Positions 42,736-50,932 of a DNA stretch of 64,000 nt are shown here, in pieces (the first letter of the stretch is position 1; each line of letters begins with the position of its first letter). Source of the DNA: an uncultured Psychrobacillus sp. Lineage in GTDB: Bacteria > Bacillota > Bacilli > Bacillales_A > Planococcaceae. The stretch is taken from positions 17,210 to 81,209 of the forward strand of contig CAKQHO010000004.1 in NCBI GenBank assembly GCA_934234185.1, read 5' to 3'. The translations under genes and the position numbers were made by a program. The notes beneath the pieces are model-generated. The model saw nothing but the letters and a program-made list of their open reading frames with translations. It searched no databases and was not told the origin of the DNA.

Positions 42736-42737
42736 AT

Positions 42738-42776
42738 GACGCCTTTCCGAGAAACTTTCGGCCAGGCGTCTTTTTT
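42738..42776. terminator. Bidirectional terminator between recombinase and XRE gene
   Basis: GACGCCT and AGGCGTC with an inner CCGA/TCGG stem, followed by TTTTTT; the XRE stop codon lies directly after it on the other strand. Confidence 0.85.
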
Positions 42777-42989
42777 CTATTTACTTTCATTTTTTGAATA
42801 GAAAATAATATCTTGCACATTACAATCTAACGCCTCGCAAAGTTTTTGAAGAGTATCAAACTCAATTCCATTATTTCTTCCATTAATGATCTTTGATATT
42901 CCATTTCTGTGTAGACCCGTCTTTTCTGCAAGGGTACTTATAGTGAATCCTTTCATTTTCATTGTTTCTTTTAATTTAATAACTATCAT
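42777..42989 (-). CDS. XRE family repressor of the lambda-like switch
   Basis: A 70-residue single-domain helix-turn-helix protein (FTISTLAEKTGLHRNGISKI then INGRNNGI) with a short C-terminal helix. A strong ribosome-binding site (GGAGG) precedes the ATG. Its promoter (minus strand: TTCACA 43048-43043, 17 nt, TATAAT 43025-43020) is overlapped by the palindrome CACACTATAGTGTG, and two related sites lie at the opposing promoter. It is therefore the likely repressor of both. Confidence 0.82.
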   Translation of the reverse strand: MIVIKLKETMKMKGFTISTLAEKTGLHRNGISKIINGRNNGIEFDTLQKLCEALDCNVQDIIFYSKNESK

Positions 42990-43019
42990 TTTATGACCTC
43001 CTAGTAGATTCTGCTATAA

Positions 43020-43134
43020 ATTATACTATTAGCACACTATAGTGTGAATGTAATTTTAAAAAACTTTTAAAATACTGTTGACTTTGCACACTATAGTGGT
43101 TATTATTGGATTAAGAGGTAAACACTATAGTGGT
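43020..43134. promoter_or_regulatory. Divergent promoter switch with three CACTATAGTG operators
   Basis: Operators: CACACTATAGTGTG (43033-43046, perfect 14-bp palindrome), CACACTATAGTGGT (43087-43100) and AACACTATAGTGGT (43121-43134). The rightward promoter is TTGACT (43078-43083), 17 nt, TATTAT (43101-43106), with the second operator filling its spacer. The leftward promoter has the first operator in its spacer. Occupation of the three sites would set which direction is transcribed. Confidence 0.82.
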
Positions 43135-43163
43135 TACTAAGATGTGTAAGAAGGGAGATAGAA

Positions 43164-43298
43164 ATGAGGGTGATACGAAAATTAGATAATTATTTTCTCG
43201 GGACTGGCGAAGCAAGTGTAACAGATCGCATTTGGTTTTATGGAACATATTTAACAGTAATTACAATAACAATCGGAATAGGAGAGAGTTTAATATGA
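43164..43298 (+). CDS. Small 44-aa protein, first gene of the rightward operon
   Basis: ATG preceded by AAGGGAGATAG 5 nt away. The 44-residue product has a basic N-terminus (MRVIRKLDNYF) and a hydrophobic C-terminal half (FYGTYLTVITITIGIG), so it may sit in the membrane. Its stop overlaps the next start as ATGA, which supports translation. No homology recognised. Confidence 0.55.
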   Translation: MRVIRKLDNYFLGTGEASVTDRIWFYGTYLTVITITIGIGESLI

Positions 43299-43579
43299 AA
43301 AACAATAGAGTTACACAATTAGTATTCGATGTAGATGGAAGCGTAATGTCGGTATGTGAAACGATCACTCTTGCGGTAGGCATTAAAGCGGATATTTACA
43401 CGGCGCCAGGTGCTACTAAGCCTCGCGAAATTGTTTTGACTATTGGTGACGATAGTATCGAAATGACATACTCGGAAGAGCTTGCGGAAATGCTTGATAA
43501 ATTACATGAGGTTAGTGCATTAGAACTACTGACGGCTTGCTATCGTACTCTATGGCAGTCTAAGGCGAAGATAGCGTAA
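43295..43579 (+). CDS. Unknown 94-aa protein
   Basis: A soluble 94-residue protein with alternating strands and a helical C-terminus (ELAEMLDKLHEVSALELLTA). The ATG at 43295 is preceded by GGAGAGAG and overlaps the stop of the 44-aa gene. I do not recognise a family. It is the second gene of the operon driven by the operator switch. Confidence 0.65.
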   Translation: MKNNRVTQLVFDVDGSVMSVCETITLAVGIKADIYTAPGATKPREIVLTIGDDSIEMTYSEELAEMLDKLHEVSALELLTACYRTLWQSKAKIA

Positions 43580-43944
43580 TGGAAAGTCACGATAGCTATG
43601 CGACCCAACTATTCGACCTGTACGAAAGTACAAAAGCCACTAGCCAACGTCTAGTCCGAGAACTATCGAAGTACGACCGTAATCTAAGTGCTTTCTATCA
43701 CGATGTTGAAACGAAGGACATAGCACCTGCGGATGCGCCCGAGTACATGAAGGCTCTGCAAAACATTCTTTTGAAGCGCCGAGCAATCAAGCAGGAAATG
43801 CACCAGATAGACATAATCGAAAGAAGCCTTCGCACTAGCATAGACGCGTTAGAAACGAAGCGTTATAAGGCTTTCAGACGAATCGAAAAGTATAATCGTT
43901 CGTTAATCTTGCCAATAACGATAAGTGATGTGCTACACGATTAA
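43579..43944 (+). CDS. Unknown 121-aa helical protein
   Basis: A charged, almost wholly helical protein with coiled-coil-like stretches (LVRELSKYDRNLSAFYHDVE; RAIKQEMHQIDIIERSLRTS). It starts at TAATG, sharing a base with the preceding stop. No family recognised; this kind of protein is common in phage early regions. Confidence 0.65.
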   Translation: MESHDSYATQLFDLYESTKATSQRLVRELSKYDRNLSAFYHDVETKDIAPADAPEYMKALQNILLKRRAIKQEMHQIDIIERSLRTSIDALETKRYKAFRRIEKYNRSLILPITISDVLHD

Positions 43945-43962
43945 AAACGGAAGGGTGAGTAG

Positions 43963-44109
43963 ATGGATGAATTAATTAAGTTAGCCGAGGAACTGAGCCG
44001 TAAAATACGAGACAATGGAAAGCAGATTGATAACCCGGCGATGGTTATGTCGGTGCTGAACGAACTGGAATTTTTCATCGAGAACATCAGCTCTGACGAT
44101 AACGAATGA
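43963..44109 (+). CDS. Unknown 48-aa acidic protein
   Basis: ATG preceded by GGAAGGGTGAG 4-5 nt away. The product is an acidic 48-residue helical peptide (MDELIKLAEELSRKIRDNGK at the start). It fits tightly between its neighbours in the same operon. No function can be assigned. Confidence 0.55.
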   Translation: MDELIKLAEELSRKIRDNGKQIDNPAMVMSVLNELEFFIENISSDDNE

Positions 44110-44142
44110 TTGACGATAACCTTAAAGGAGGTGAGGAACGAA

Positions 44143-44298
44143 GTGAAGCGTGAGCCCAAGGAGGAACTTATCGAACATCGCGGCTGGGTGTCAATCGAGC
44201 CTGCAGGAACGAAAAGGAATAAACAAAGGATGGCCGCTTTAATCGCCCAACTAGATAGAATCGCTGACCTTGCCGAAGGAAAGCGAAAAGCTAACTGA
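44143..44298 (+). CDS. Unknown 51-aa basic protein
   Basis: The GTG at 44143 has a near-perfect AAAGGAGGTGA 8 nt upstream. The product is a 51-residue basic peptide with a C-terminal helix (QRMAALIAQLDRIADLAEGK). It is the last gene before the 840-bp structured non-coding region. Confidence 0.5.
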   Translation: MKREPKEELIEHRGWVSIEPAGTKRNKQRMAALIAQLDRIADLAEGKRKAN

Positions 44299-44314
44299 TT
44301 ACGTATTTATTATC

Positions 44315-44356
44315 GTACACTTGCGAGCAAACTCTCTGACATCTGCGTTAGTGTAC
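44315..44356 (+). other. Long-range hairpin preceding the CGCCAA hairpin array
   Basis: GTACACTTGCG (44315-44325) pairs with CGTTAGTGTAC (44346-44356) with one mismatch around a 20-nt loop. It may be the 5' part of the structured RNA that follows. No sigma-A promoter is clear upstream. Confidence 0.45.
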
Positions 44357-44406
44357 ACTCAATGCGACTCTTTAAGCCGATGGGAATCGAAAAAGTTTCA
44401 TATAAA

Positions 44407-44560
44407 ATACTCGCGCCAACGAGTATGAATACGGTGTGACTGCGCCAACAGTAACGCCAATCGAAATTACGCCAATAGTTTCGATGAACTTAATATAGTA
44501 ACTTGCGCCAACAGGTTACGAACGAAGAGGGATGTCGCGCCAACGATGTTCCTCTTTTTT
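44407..44560 (+). ncRNA. Putative structured RNA: five hairpins with identical CGCCAA apical loops
   Basis: Five consecutive inverted repeats each enclose the hexaloop CGCCAA while the stems differ: ATACTCG/CGAGTAT (loop 44414-44419); GGTGTGACTG/CAGTAACGCC with one mismatch (loop 44443-44448); TCGAAATTA/TAGTTTCGA (loop 44470-44475); GTAACTTG/CAGGTTAC (loop 44506-44511); GAGGGATGTCG/CGATGTTCCTC (loop 44538-44543). The last is followed by TTTTTT and is an intrinsic terminator. In every case the loop is closed by G-C or A-T pairs in different stem sequences, with G-U pairs tolerated, which argues for selection on RNA (or single-strand DNA) structure rather than on a duplex site. I do not recognise a known RNA family. 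Confidence 0.7.
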
Positions 44561-44858
44561 GTTGCACTTAGTGGGGGTAGCGTCCCCTTCTATAGTAGAG
44601 CGGAAAAAGTCAATGTAGCAATTTAAAGTGTTCAAGTAGCAGTATGAAGTAGAAGGTTAAAAATACTGTGCGAAACAGATTACGACTGTATATAAGACTA
44701 TATAACGTAATCAATGATGCAATTTCGTTATGTCTACCGTCTATACGAAATAGGATGTCTTTTAAATTTACCCTACATCTTAGTTTATCAGACGCCTATA
44801 AGGTTGGGAAATGCCGTACAAAGCTATTGAAACGTATCTAGCTAAATTGAGGAGGTAA

Positions 44859-44950
44859 CTCCGCACTAGCGATTCTCAAACGATATAACTAGTAGGGGAA
44901 GTTCTCCGAAAAGCTCCGCACTAGCGATTTTCAAACGTTAATACTAGTAT
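44859..44950 (+). repeat. Tandem 24-bp repeat with hairpin potential
   Basis: CTCCGCACTAGCGATTYTCA+AACG occurs at 44859-44882 and 44914-44937 (23 of 24 identical, 55-bp period). Each ACTAG pairs with a CTAGT 19-20 nt downstream, presenting the same loop. GGAG/CTCC elements before and between the copies (44851-44862; 44895-44907) offer alternative pairings. A strong GAGGAGGTAA without a start codon precedes the first copy. The flanks (44561-44850 and 44951-45139) hold no gene I can support. Confidence 0.6.
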
Positions 44951-45139
44951 AGGCTAATTTCTTTCTAGCATATATACGAGAGCAATCGGACAAGGTTTCA
45001 CTTTTTCAATAATATTACGATTCAATCAAGACGGATGCCATAATTTAACCATTTAGCTGCCTATATAGGTGAGGAAAAAGGGGTTGCGTTTTTTATTTAC
45101 TTATCTAGTCTTAAATTTATTTCAAAAGTAGGTGATTCG

Positions 45140-45367
45140 ATGAAGTTGACCGCAAAGGATCTAGAGGATATTCGTAATTACTATGCTATCAGTCAGTCGC
45201 AACTGGCGGAGAAGCTTGGCATATCACAGTCTTACGTAGCACATATGGAGCGCAATGCTAGACCTATTCCAGCGTACGTAGCGGACAAGCTAGAGATAAC
45301 GCCTGAACGTTTAGAAGCAATTAGGAGCGCAGCTTATGAACGAGAAAAGTTTATTAACGAAAAGTAA
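45140..45367 (+). CDS. XRE family regulator, 75 aa
   Basis: A single helix-turn-helix domain (YYAISQSQLAEKLGISQSYV then AHMERNARPIP) with a helical tail. AGGTGATTCG precedes the ATG. It begins a new rightward gene block after the structured region. Its operator is not evident. Confidence 0.75.
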   Translation: MKLTAKDLEDIRNYYAISQSQLAEKLGISQSYVAHMERNARPIPAYVADKLEITPERLEAIRSAAYEREKFINEK

Positions 45368-45386
45368 TCGTAAAGGTGGTCGTAAT

Positions 45387-45572
45387 ATGGCAATGAAACG
45401 AATTAAGTCGTTATGGCTTGCAAGAGCGTTAATAGCGAAGGGATATAACGTTGTAGATACCGACAAAGAGGGCGAAGATATCGTATGGTACTTTAACGAC
45501 TCGACCGAGTTTAATCGTACAGTAGGCGAGCTAATAGACGCTAATAAACGAGATAAAGGTTATCCACGTTAG
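45387..45572 (+). CDS. DUF5659-like small protein
   Basis: A 61-residue protein (IKSLWLARALIAKGYNVVDT, then VWYFNDSTEFNRTVGEL) that resembles the DUF5659 family of small phage proteins, of unknown function. I chose the ATG at 45387, preceded by AAAGGTGG. It directly follows the XRE gene. Confidence 0.6.
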   Translation: MAMKRIKSLWLARALIAKGYNVVDTDKEGEDIVWYFNDSTEFNRTVGELIDANKRDKGYPR

Positions 45573-45679
45573 AAATTAATTATCTACGACCGATCCGACA
45601 AGCTTTGCTTGGAGGTATGTTTTGAACTAATAACGCCACTAACTAAAACATAGCTCCACAATAAAATTGTGTCGCATAT

Positions 45680-45706
45680 GCGTTAAAAATAAACGCTATT
45701 TTTATT
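45680..45706 (+). terminator. Possible terminator before the helicase-like gene
   Basis: GCGTT-aaaaata-AACGC followed by TATTTTTATTT. It is short and AT-rich, so uncertain. Confidence 0.45.
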
Positions 45707-45812
45707 TAAGGGAGACACGCTACAAACCGCGGTATATCAACGTTTCTAAAAATTTTTGCGACTTTTTTTTCGCAGAATAAGTTATGATTTCGAAAATTAG
45801 GAGGCGGTAATA

Positions 45813-47018
45813 TTGACGGAAATAACAGTAGTAGATGCGGTAATGGGAAGCGGTAAGACGGAGTGGGCGATTCGATATATGAACGAAGCAAGTCCAACGG
45901 AGCATTTTATCTATATAACGCCATTCCTTGCGGAAGTAGAGCGTGTTAAGAAGAGCGTCACAGGGCGTACTTTCGTAGAGCCTACCATTTATAATGGGAC
46001 GTCTAAACTCGAGGATTTGAAGCGTCTGATAGCGTCTGACAGGGACATCGTAAGTACACACGCATTATTCGCTCGTGCTGACGAAGAAGTAATCGACTTA
46101 TTGGAGCAATCGGGCTATACGCTGATACTTGACGAGGTGATGGACGTAGTAGACAGCGTTGCGATAAAGAATACGGATATAAGACGTCTACAATCTAACG
46201 GAGACATACTCATCGACAAAGAAACAAAGCGCGTTAAATGGACCGGGGATCCTGACGATAACAGTCGCTACCGAGACATACGAGAACTTGCACAAGCGGG
46301 CAATTTATACGTATTCCGTACATCGTTCATGGTATGGGCGTTTCCGCCAGCAGTATTTAAGGCGTTCCCGAAAGCTTATGTATTAACGTATCTATTTAAA
46401 TGCCAGATGCAGCGATATTACTTCGATATGTTCGGCTTCGAATACGCATATAAGAGCGTTGCTATGGTAGAAGGCGATTATAGGTTGATAGATTACGATG
46501 TAAAGCGCGAGAGACGAGAAGAACTGTATAACTTAATCGAAGTCTACGAAGGCAGATTGAACGATATAGGAAACGGCAAGTTTGCACTAAGCCAAGCGAA
46601 GCTAAAGAAGTGTGACGGTGGATTCCTCGATTCAATAAGGAATAATACGGCAAACTTTTTCCGCCATTACGCTAATGCGAAGAAAGCGGACGCATATCTA
46701 TCTACGCTAAAGGAAGTGCAGGGCCTAGTAACGCCAAGAGGCTTTAAGTCGTCGGTCATTGCGCATAACATACGAGCTACTAACGAGTATTCGGACAGAT
46801 GGGCGGTCGCATACCTGATTAACCGATTTATGAATAAGGACAAAATGGCGTTTTTCCAAGATAACGGTGTATCGGTAGACGAGGACCTATATGCAATATC
46901 GGAATTATTACAGTGGATTTGGCGCTCGAGAATCAGACGAGGGGAGCCAATCAAAGCGTATATTCCTGCGGAGCGAATGAGGGGACTACTAAAAAGATGG
47001 GCTAATTACGAAATCTAA
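45813..47018 (+). CDS. P-loop helicase-like protein
   Basis: A 401-residue protein with an N-terminal Walker A (VDAVMGSGKTEW, residues 5-16), an SF2-like motif Ia region (HFIYITPFLAEVERVKK), STHALF, and a Walker B variant DEVMDV. The second half is less clear, but it ends in an Arg-rich segment. It resembles phage DEAD-like or origin-binding helicases. The start is a TTG with GGAGGCGG upstream. A replication role for the element is inferred. Confidence 0.65.
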   Translation: MTEITVVDAVMGSGKTEWAIRYMNEASPTEHFIYITPFLAEVERVKKSVTGRTFVEPTIYNGTSKLEDLKRLIASDRDIVSTHALFARADEEVIDLLEQSGYTLILDEVMDVVDSVAIKNTDIRRLQSNGDILIDKETKRVKWTGDPDDNSRYRDIRELAQAGNLYVFRTSFMVWAFPPAVFKAFPKAYVLTYLFKCQMQRYYFDMFGFEYAYKSVAMVEGDYRLIDYDVKRERREELYNLIEVYEGRLNDIGNGKFALSQAKLKKCDGGFLDSIRNNTANFFRHYANAKKADAYLSTLKEVQGLVTPRGFKSSVIAHNIRATNEYSDRWAVAYLINRFMNKDKMAFFQDNGVSVDEDLYAISELLQWIWRSRIRRGEPIKAYIPAERMRGLLKRWANYEI

Positions 47019-47064
47019 GAGAAAAATAGGCAACAGCTAAAAAACTAAAAGGGGAATCAGCTAA

Positions 47065-47754
47065 ATGAAATCAACTCCTAACTATAGACTTCCAGGAACA
47101 GGCGCAATAGACTTCGCTAGACCGTACGTGAATAACGTCTCACGCGACGATGCTTCACCGATCATTACCAAACTAATTGCCGGCGAGCTTCACGATGCTA
47201 CTGACAAGCGAATTAAGCGGTGTGCATACTGTAATTTCTTCTTCCGAGATGCAACAAAGCCAAATAACGCTAAAACGTGCTGCAAGCCGTGTAAAATCGC
47301 TAAAGATTCGTTAGAGCGCAGTATTAAAAATGCGGATAAAGAACTACTATCTCCAACGAAGAGGAAAACGTTAGTCGAAAAGTTTTACTATAGTCACTTA
47401 GAATATTCGTTTTGGATTGACGGAAAGGAAATGATAAAACATTCAAATCGCTACGAGTCGCCTAACGAGGACATCGAGAAGATTGCCGCTGCTAAACAAC
47501 GCGACGCACTACTCGGCGGTAAAAAGAAACGACCGCAAGTTATTCCGTATAATGGAGACGAGAAAAAACAGCAAAAAGTTTACGTCAAGTATCCGAAGTA
47601 TGATCGTTCTAATTCAGAAGTAACCGTAAAGAAGGTGACATACGATATTGAAGCATACTTAATCGAGAAATACGGAGAAAGACGAATTAGAGAGGAACGC
47701 GTACGAGTCGGATTTATGAAAGCGAGGGCGAAAGGGTATGAGACGATAATTTAG
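47065..47754 (+). CDS. Unknown 229-aa zinc-ribbon protein
   Basis: Contains a Cys cluster near residues 53-75 (CAYCNFFFRDATKPNNAKTC followed by CKPC), the pattern of a small zinc-binding module. The rest is charged and helical with a basic C-terminus. GGGGAATCAGCTAA precedes the ATG. No family recognised; nucleic-acid binding is plausible. Confidence 0.6.
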   Translation: MKSTPNYRLPGTGAIDFARPYVNNVSRDDASPIITKLIAGELHDATDKRIKRCAYCNFFFRDATKPNNAKTCCKPCKIAKDSLERSIKNADKELLSPTKRKTLVEKFYYSHLEYSFWIDGKEMIKHSNRYESPNEDIEKIAAAKQRDALLGGKKKRPQVIPYNGDEKKQQKVYVKYPKYDRSNSEVTVKKVTYDIEAYLIEKYGERRIREERVRVGFMKARAKGYETII

Positions 47755-47846
47755 CCGCAGTAAAGTTTGTTATATAGGGTAGGCGAGTTAAACGCCGTTA
47801 TTATTTTTAAGTATCTACTGAATAAAATGAATGGAGGTGAAAGAAT

Positions 47847-48098
47847 ATGAAAGAGAATAGATTCAAGAAAATAAGATTGTGGAAAAATCTTACTGTTAGA
47901 GAAATTGCAGAAGCTTTGAATTTGTCAGTCGGTACAATAAGTGCAGTAGAAAATGGTCATAAGGAAGCCTCACCAGAGATTAGAGCAGCTTACGCTAGGA
48001 CATTTCCTATTGACGAAAGCTACGTTTCTTTTTTGTCTAACTATCAAAAATTAGATGAAGAATACCACAATAACATTATATGTCAAAAAAGAGCGTAA
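47847..48098 (+). CDS. XRE family regulator, 83 aa
   Basis: A helix-turn-helix domain (WKNLTVREIAEALNLSVGTI then SAVENGHKEASPEI) with a short tail. GGAGGTGAAAG precedes the ATG by a few nt. It is the fourth small XRE-type protein of the element. What it controls is not evident. Confidence 0.72.
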   Translation: MKENRFKKIRLWKNLTVREIAEALNLSVGTISAVENGHKEASPEIRAAYARTFPIDESYVSFLSNYQKLDEEYHNNIICQKRA

Positions 48099-48123
48099 GT
48101 CAAGCGGAAATGGATGTGGAATA

Positions 48124-48432
48124 ATGACAAATATAAAATGCGATAGTTGTAAAGAGAAATTCGAAATCAAGCGTATTAATACGTTTCATCTAGGTAATGG
48201 AATCGAGAAGTCCTCGTTCTCTTGCCCGCATTGTACAGCAGAGTATGTGACGTGCTATACGGATAAACAAATTCGCAAATTACAACTCGAAATTAAGCGA
48301 TTACGCGCTAAATCGAAGAAATTTCGTGGAGAAGGGCGAGAGGAAATCGTCCAGCAAATCGAAGATATGTCCGAGCGTTGTAAAACGCTAATAAGAGAAT
48401 TAACGATAAGCGTAACTGGAAGCCAGGTCTAA
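48124..48432 (+). CDS. Unknown 102-aa zinc-finger / coiled-coil protein
   Basis: N-terminal CDSC...CPHC pairs suggest a zinc ribbon, followed by a long charged helix (IRKLQLEIKRLRAKSKKFRG). The ATG at 48124 follows GTGGAATA. The stop lies inside the following terminator stem. Confidence 0.58.
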   Translation: MTNIKCDSCKEKFEIKRINTFHLGNGIEKSSFSCPHCTAEYVTCYTDKQIRKLQLEIKRLRAKSKKFRGEGREEIVQQIEDMSERCKTLIRELTISVTGSQV

Positions 48433-48451
48433 CGACAGATGGCTTTTTTTG
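48421..48451 (+). terminator. Terminator before the tape-measure block
   Basis: AGCCA and TGGCT around a 14-nt loop, then seven T. Confidence 0.6.
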
Positions 48452-48474
48452 TTGCCTAAAAAGGAGCGAATTAC

Positions 48475-48816
48475 ATGAACACGATCAATGAACTTATACG
48501 AGTGTTAGAGGAAATGTCGATTATGTGCTTTGTTTCTAACGCTGAACTAAAGGAAGCTGACACTAAAAAGCGCAAAGAGATAGCAAAAACTTACCTAACG
48601 AAAGCTAACGATTTAGAAGCGAAATTGAAATCATTAGAACTTAACGAAAAAGACAGTCAGCACATCGGACTATTGCGAGATGCCTTCAGAAATCTTTCGA
48701 AATTCTACTCGAATATATCGAAAGGCAGAACTGTCTTAGCTTATCAAAATGGACTGATGATGCAAAAGAAAGTGGCTGACTACTCGAAAAAGAAAGGTAT
48801 AGGAAAGGGCGGTTAA
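48475..48816 (+). CDS. Unknown 113-aa helical protein upstream of the tape measure
   Basis: Helical and charged (AKTYLTKANDLEAKLKSLEL). AAAAGGAGCG precedes the ATG. It is separated from the tape-measure gene by 1 nt, the place where tail-assembly proteins normally sit, but the sequence is not recognisable as one. Confidence 0.55.
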   Translation: MNTINELIRVLEEMSIMCFVSNAELKEADTKKRKEIAKTYLTKANDLEAKLKSLELNEKDSQHIGLLRDAFRNLSKFYSNISKGRTVLAYQNGLMMQKKVADYSKKKGIGKGG

Positions 48817-48817
48817 A

Positions 48818-50932
48818 ATGAGTCAAGACATAGTAGTAAAAGTTGGAGCCGACGTATCCGATTTACAAAAGAATCTATCGTCGGCAGTTTCAAAGATTCA
48901 GAGTTTAGGAAGCGATTTGTCTGCGGTAGGCAGGAGTATGGCAACTACATTCGGAGGAGCGACATTAGCCATTGGTGGAGGTTTAACATATGCGATAAAA
49001 CAAGCGGCAGACTTCGATAGTCAGATGCGTAAAGCAGGAGCTATCGCGGGAGCATCAGCAAAGGAACTCGATGCAATGCGAGATGCGGCTCTCGATTTAG
49101 GGGCAAAAACTTCTGAATCTGCTAGCAGTGTCGCGGTGGCAATGACGGAGATGGCTGCGAAGGGGTTTAATGCAAACCAAACGATCGCCGCAATGCCGGG
49201 AATTATTGCAGCTGCAGAAGCGTCAGGTGAAGATTTGGCATTATCGGCTAATACTGTTTCCTCCGCACTTAATATATGGGGCTTAGAGGCTTCTGAAGCG
49301 AGTCGAGTTGCTGATATTTTAACTGTGACCGCGAACGAATCAGCAGCAGGAATGCAAGATATGGCTCTGGCCCTGAAGTACGCTGGCGGGCCAGCAGCGG
49401 CGTTAGGAATTTCTCTAGAAGAGTTATCGGCTTCTATTGGCCTAATTGTTGATAGTGGGATTGACGGGTCTACGGCGGGTACTGCGCTTCGTGCGTCATT
49501 ATTGGCGCTTAACAATCCGGCAAAAGCACAGGCAAAGATAATGGATAATCTAGGATTCTCAATGATTGATGCAAAAGGTAACGCTAAAGGCTTATCAAAG
49601 ATGATTGCAGACTTGGCGGAATCTACTGCGCACATGTCCGAAGCGGATAAAGTCGCTACGATTGCAAAACTAGTAGGCACCGAAGCGGTATCGGGCTTTT
49701 TAGCACTTATGAAGGCAGGTCCTGACGCTATCGACGCTAATACCGAAGCGCTTCGTAATAGTGAAGGCGCGGCAAAGGAAGCATCAGACGCAATGAAAAG
49801 CGGTATCGGCGGTGCCCTTGAAAATATGATAGGCGCTTTCGAAACTTTATCAATCAAGATTGGTGACCAATTAATCCCGTACGTTAAAACTGCAGCGGAA
49901 TGGCTTGCGGCACTTGCGGACAAGTTCTCAAATTTAAGCGAGGGTACACAAAAGTTCATAGCGGTAGGAACCGCGATGGTCGGCATTTTTACAGGAGTTA
50001 TAGCGGGAATAGGCGTTCTAATGATGGCGGTGGGGTCGGTTATTACAGGGTTTACCGCATTTACCGGGTTACTAGGATCGCTAGCAGGGGCGCTAGGTAT
50101 TACTGGCGGAGCAAGTGGACTGCTGGGAGCCGCTTTCGGTGTCTTAACTGGACCAATCGGAATTATAACAGCAGCAATCGCAGGGATTATCGCGGTAGTC
50201 GTATTAGCCTATAAAAATATCGATTGGTTCCGAGAGGGAGTAAATAACGCATGGGCTAAGGTGAAAGAGGCGACAAGCAAGGCATTCGAAGCAGTAAAGA
50301 AAGTCATTTCTACGATTGTAAGTTCGGTAGTCTCGGCTACTAAGGCGCAGCTAGATAAGTTCGTAGCGTTTTGGGACGAGAATGGTAAGGCGATTATAGA
50401 CATCGTTAAGTTTGCCTTCGACGACATCGTTATGAAGATAAAGCTGGCGTTGGGAATTATCAAAGGCGTATTCGAGATGGTGTGGCCTCTTATAAGTGCG
50501 ACGGTAAGATACGCATGGGAAACAATCAAGCTAGTCGTATCCACCGCAATCAATATCGTACTTGGAGTTATTCAGACGTTCCTGAAACTAATGCAAGGCG
50601 ATTGGAAGGGCGCTTGGAATACGATTAAAGAAATACTGATTGCGATATGGGACGATATAGGCGCTTTCCTGAAAGGTATCAGTCTCGAACAGACGGGTAA
50701 GGACATCATCAACGGACTAATCAAAGGTATCGCGTCGATGGGAGGAGCTATATTAGATGCCGCAAAAGGTCTAGCGAATAGTATTCCTGCTGCAGTTAAG
50801 TCAGCCTTAAAGATACATTCTCCTATTAAAAAGTCGAGTCCAAAAACAAAGCGCAAAGCAAACCGGTTAAAAGAACTCTTAGTAAGCGCAAAAGTAGATA
50901 GTATTTCAATTAAAGAGGTGTATTCTCGTTGA
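48818..50932 (+). CDS. Phage tail tape-measure protein, TP901 type, altered C-terminus
   Basis: A 704-residue protein. Residues ~1-340 match the conserved TP901-type core (KQAADFDSQMRKAGAIAGAS; GMQDMALALKYAGGPAAALG). Residues ~370-470 are a hydrophobic stretch of several Gly/Ala/Ile-rich helices, and residues ~480-600 are helical. At residue ~663 the usual KSALKIHSPS... tail changes to a Lys/Ser-rich sequence of about 40 residues (KKSSPKTKRKANRLKELLVS). The region downstream is AT-rich, which suggests a recombination joint. In siphophages this protein sets tail length and enters the host membrane. No other tail-tube or tip gene is present. Confidence 0.9.
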   Translation: MSQDIVVKVGADVSDLQKNLSSAVSKIQSLGSDLSAVGRSMATTFGGATLAIGGGLTYAIKQAADFDSQMRKAGAIAGASAKELDAMRDAALDLGAKTSESASSVAVAMTEMAAKGFNANQTIAAMPGIIAAAEASGEDLALSANTVSSALNIWGLEASEASRVADILTVTANESAAGMQDMALALKYAGGPAAALGISLEELSASIGLIVDSGIDGSTAGTALRASLLALNNPAKAQAKIMDNLGFSMIDAKGNAKGLSKMIADLAESTAHMSEADKVATIAKLVGTEAVSGFLALMKAGPDAIDANTEALRNSEGAAKEASDAMKSGIGGALENMIGAFETLSIKIGDQLIPYVKTAAEWLAALADKFSNLSEGTQKFIAVGTAMVGIFTGVIAGIGVLMMAVGSVITGFTAFTGLLGSLAGALGITGGASGLLGAAFGVLTGPIGIITAAIAGIIAVVVLAYKNIDWFREGVNNAWAKVKEATSKAFEAVKKVISTIVSSVVSATKAQLDKFVAFWDENGKAIIDIVKFAFDDIVMKIKLALGIIKGVFEMVWPLISATVRYAWETIKLVVSTAINIVLGVIQTFLKLMQGDWKGAWNTIKEILIAIWDDIGAFLKGISLEQTGKDIINGLIKGIASMGGAILDAAKGLANSIPAAVKSALKIHSPIKKSSPKTKRKANRLKELLVSAKVDSISIKEVYSR

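Noticed and set aside
44451..44460. A sixth CGCCAA hairpin at 44455-44460
   Set aside because: This copy (AACGCCAA) has no complementary flanks; its CGCC is better explained as part of the 3' arm of the second hairpin.
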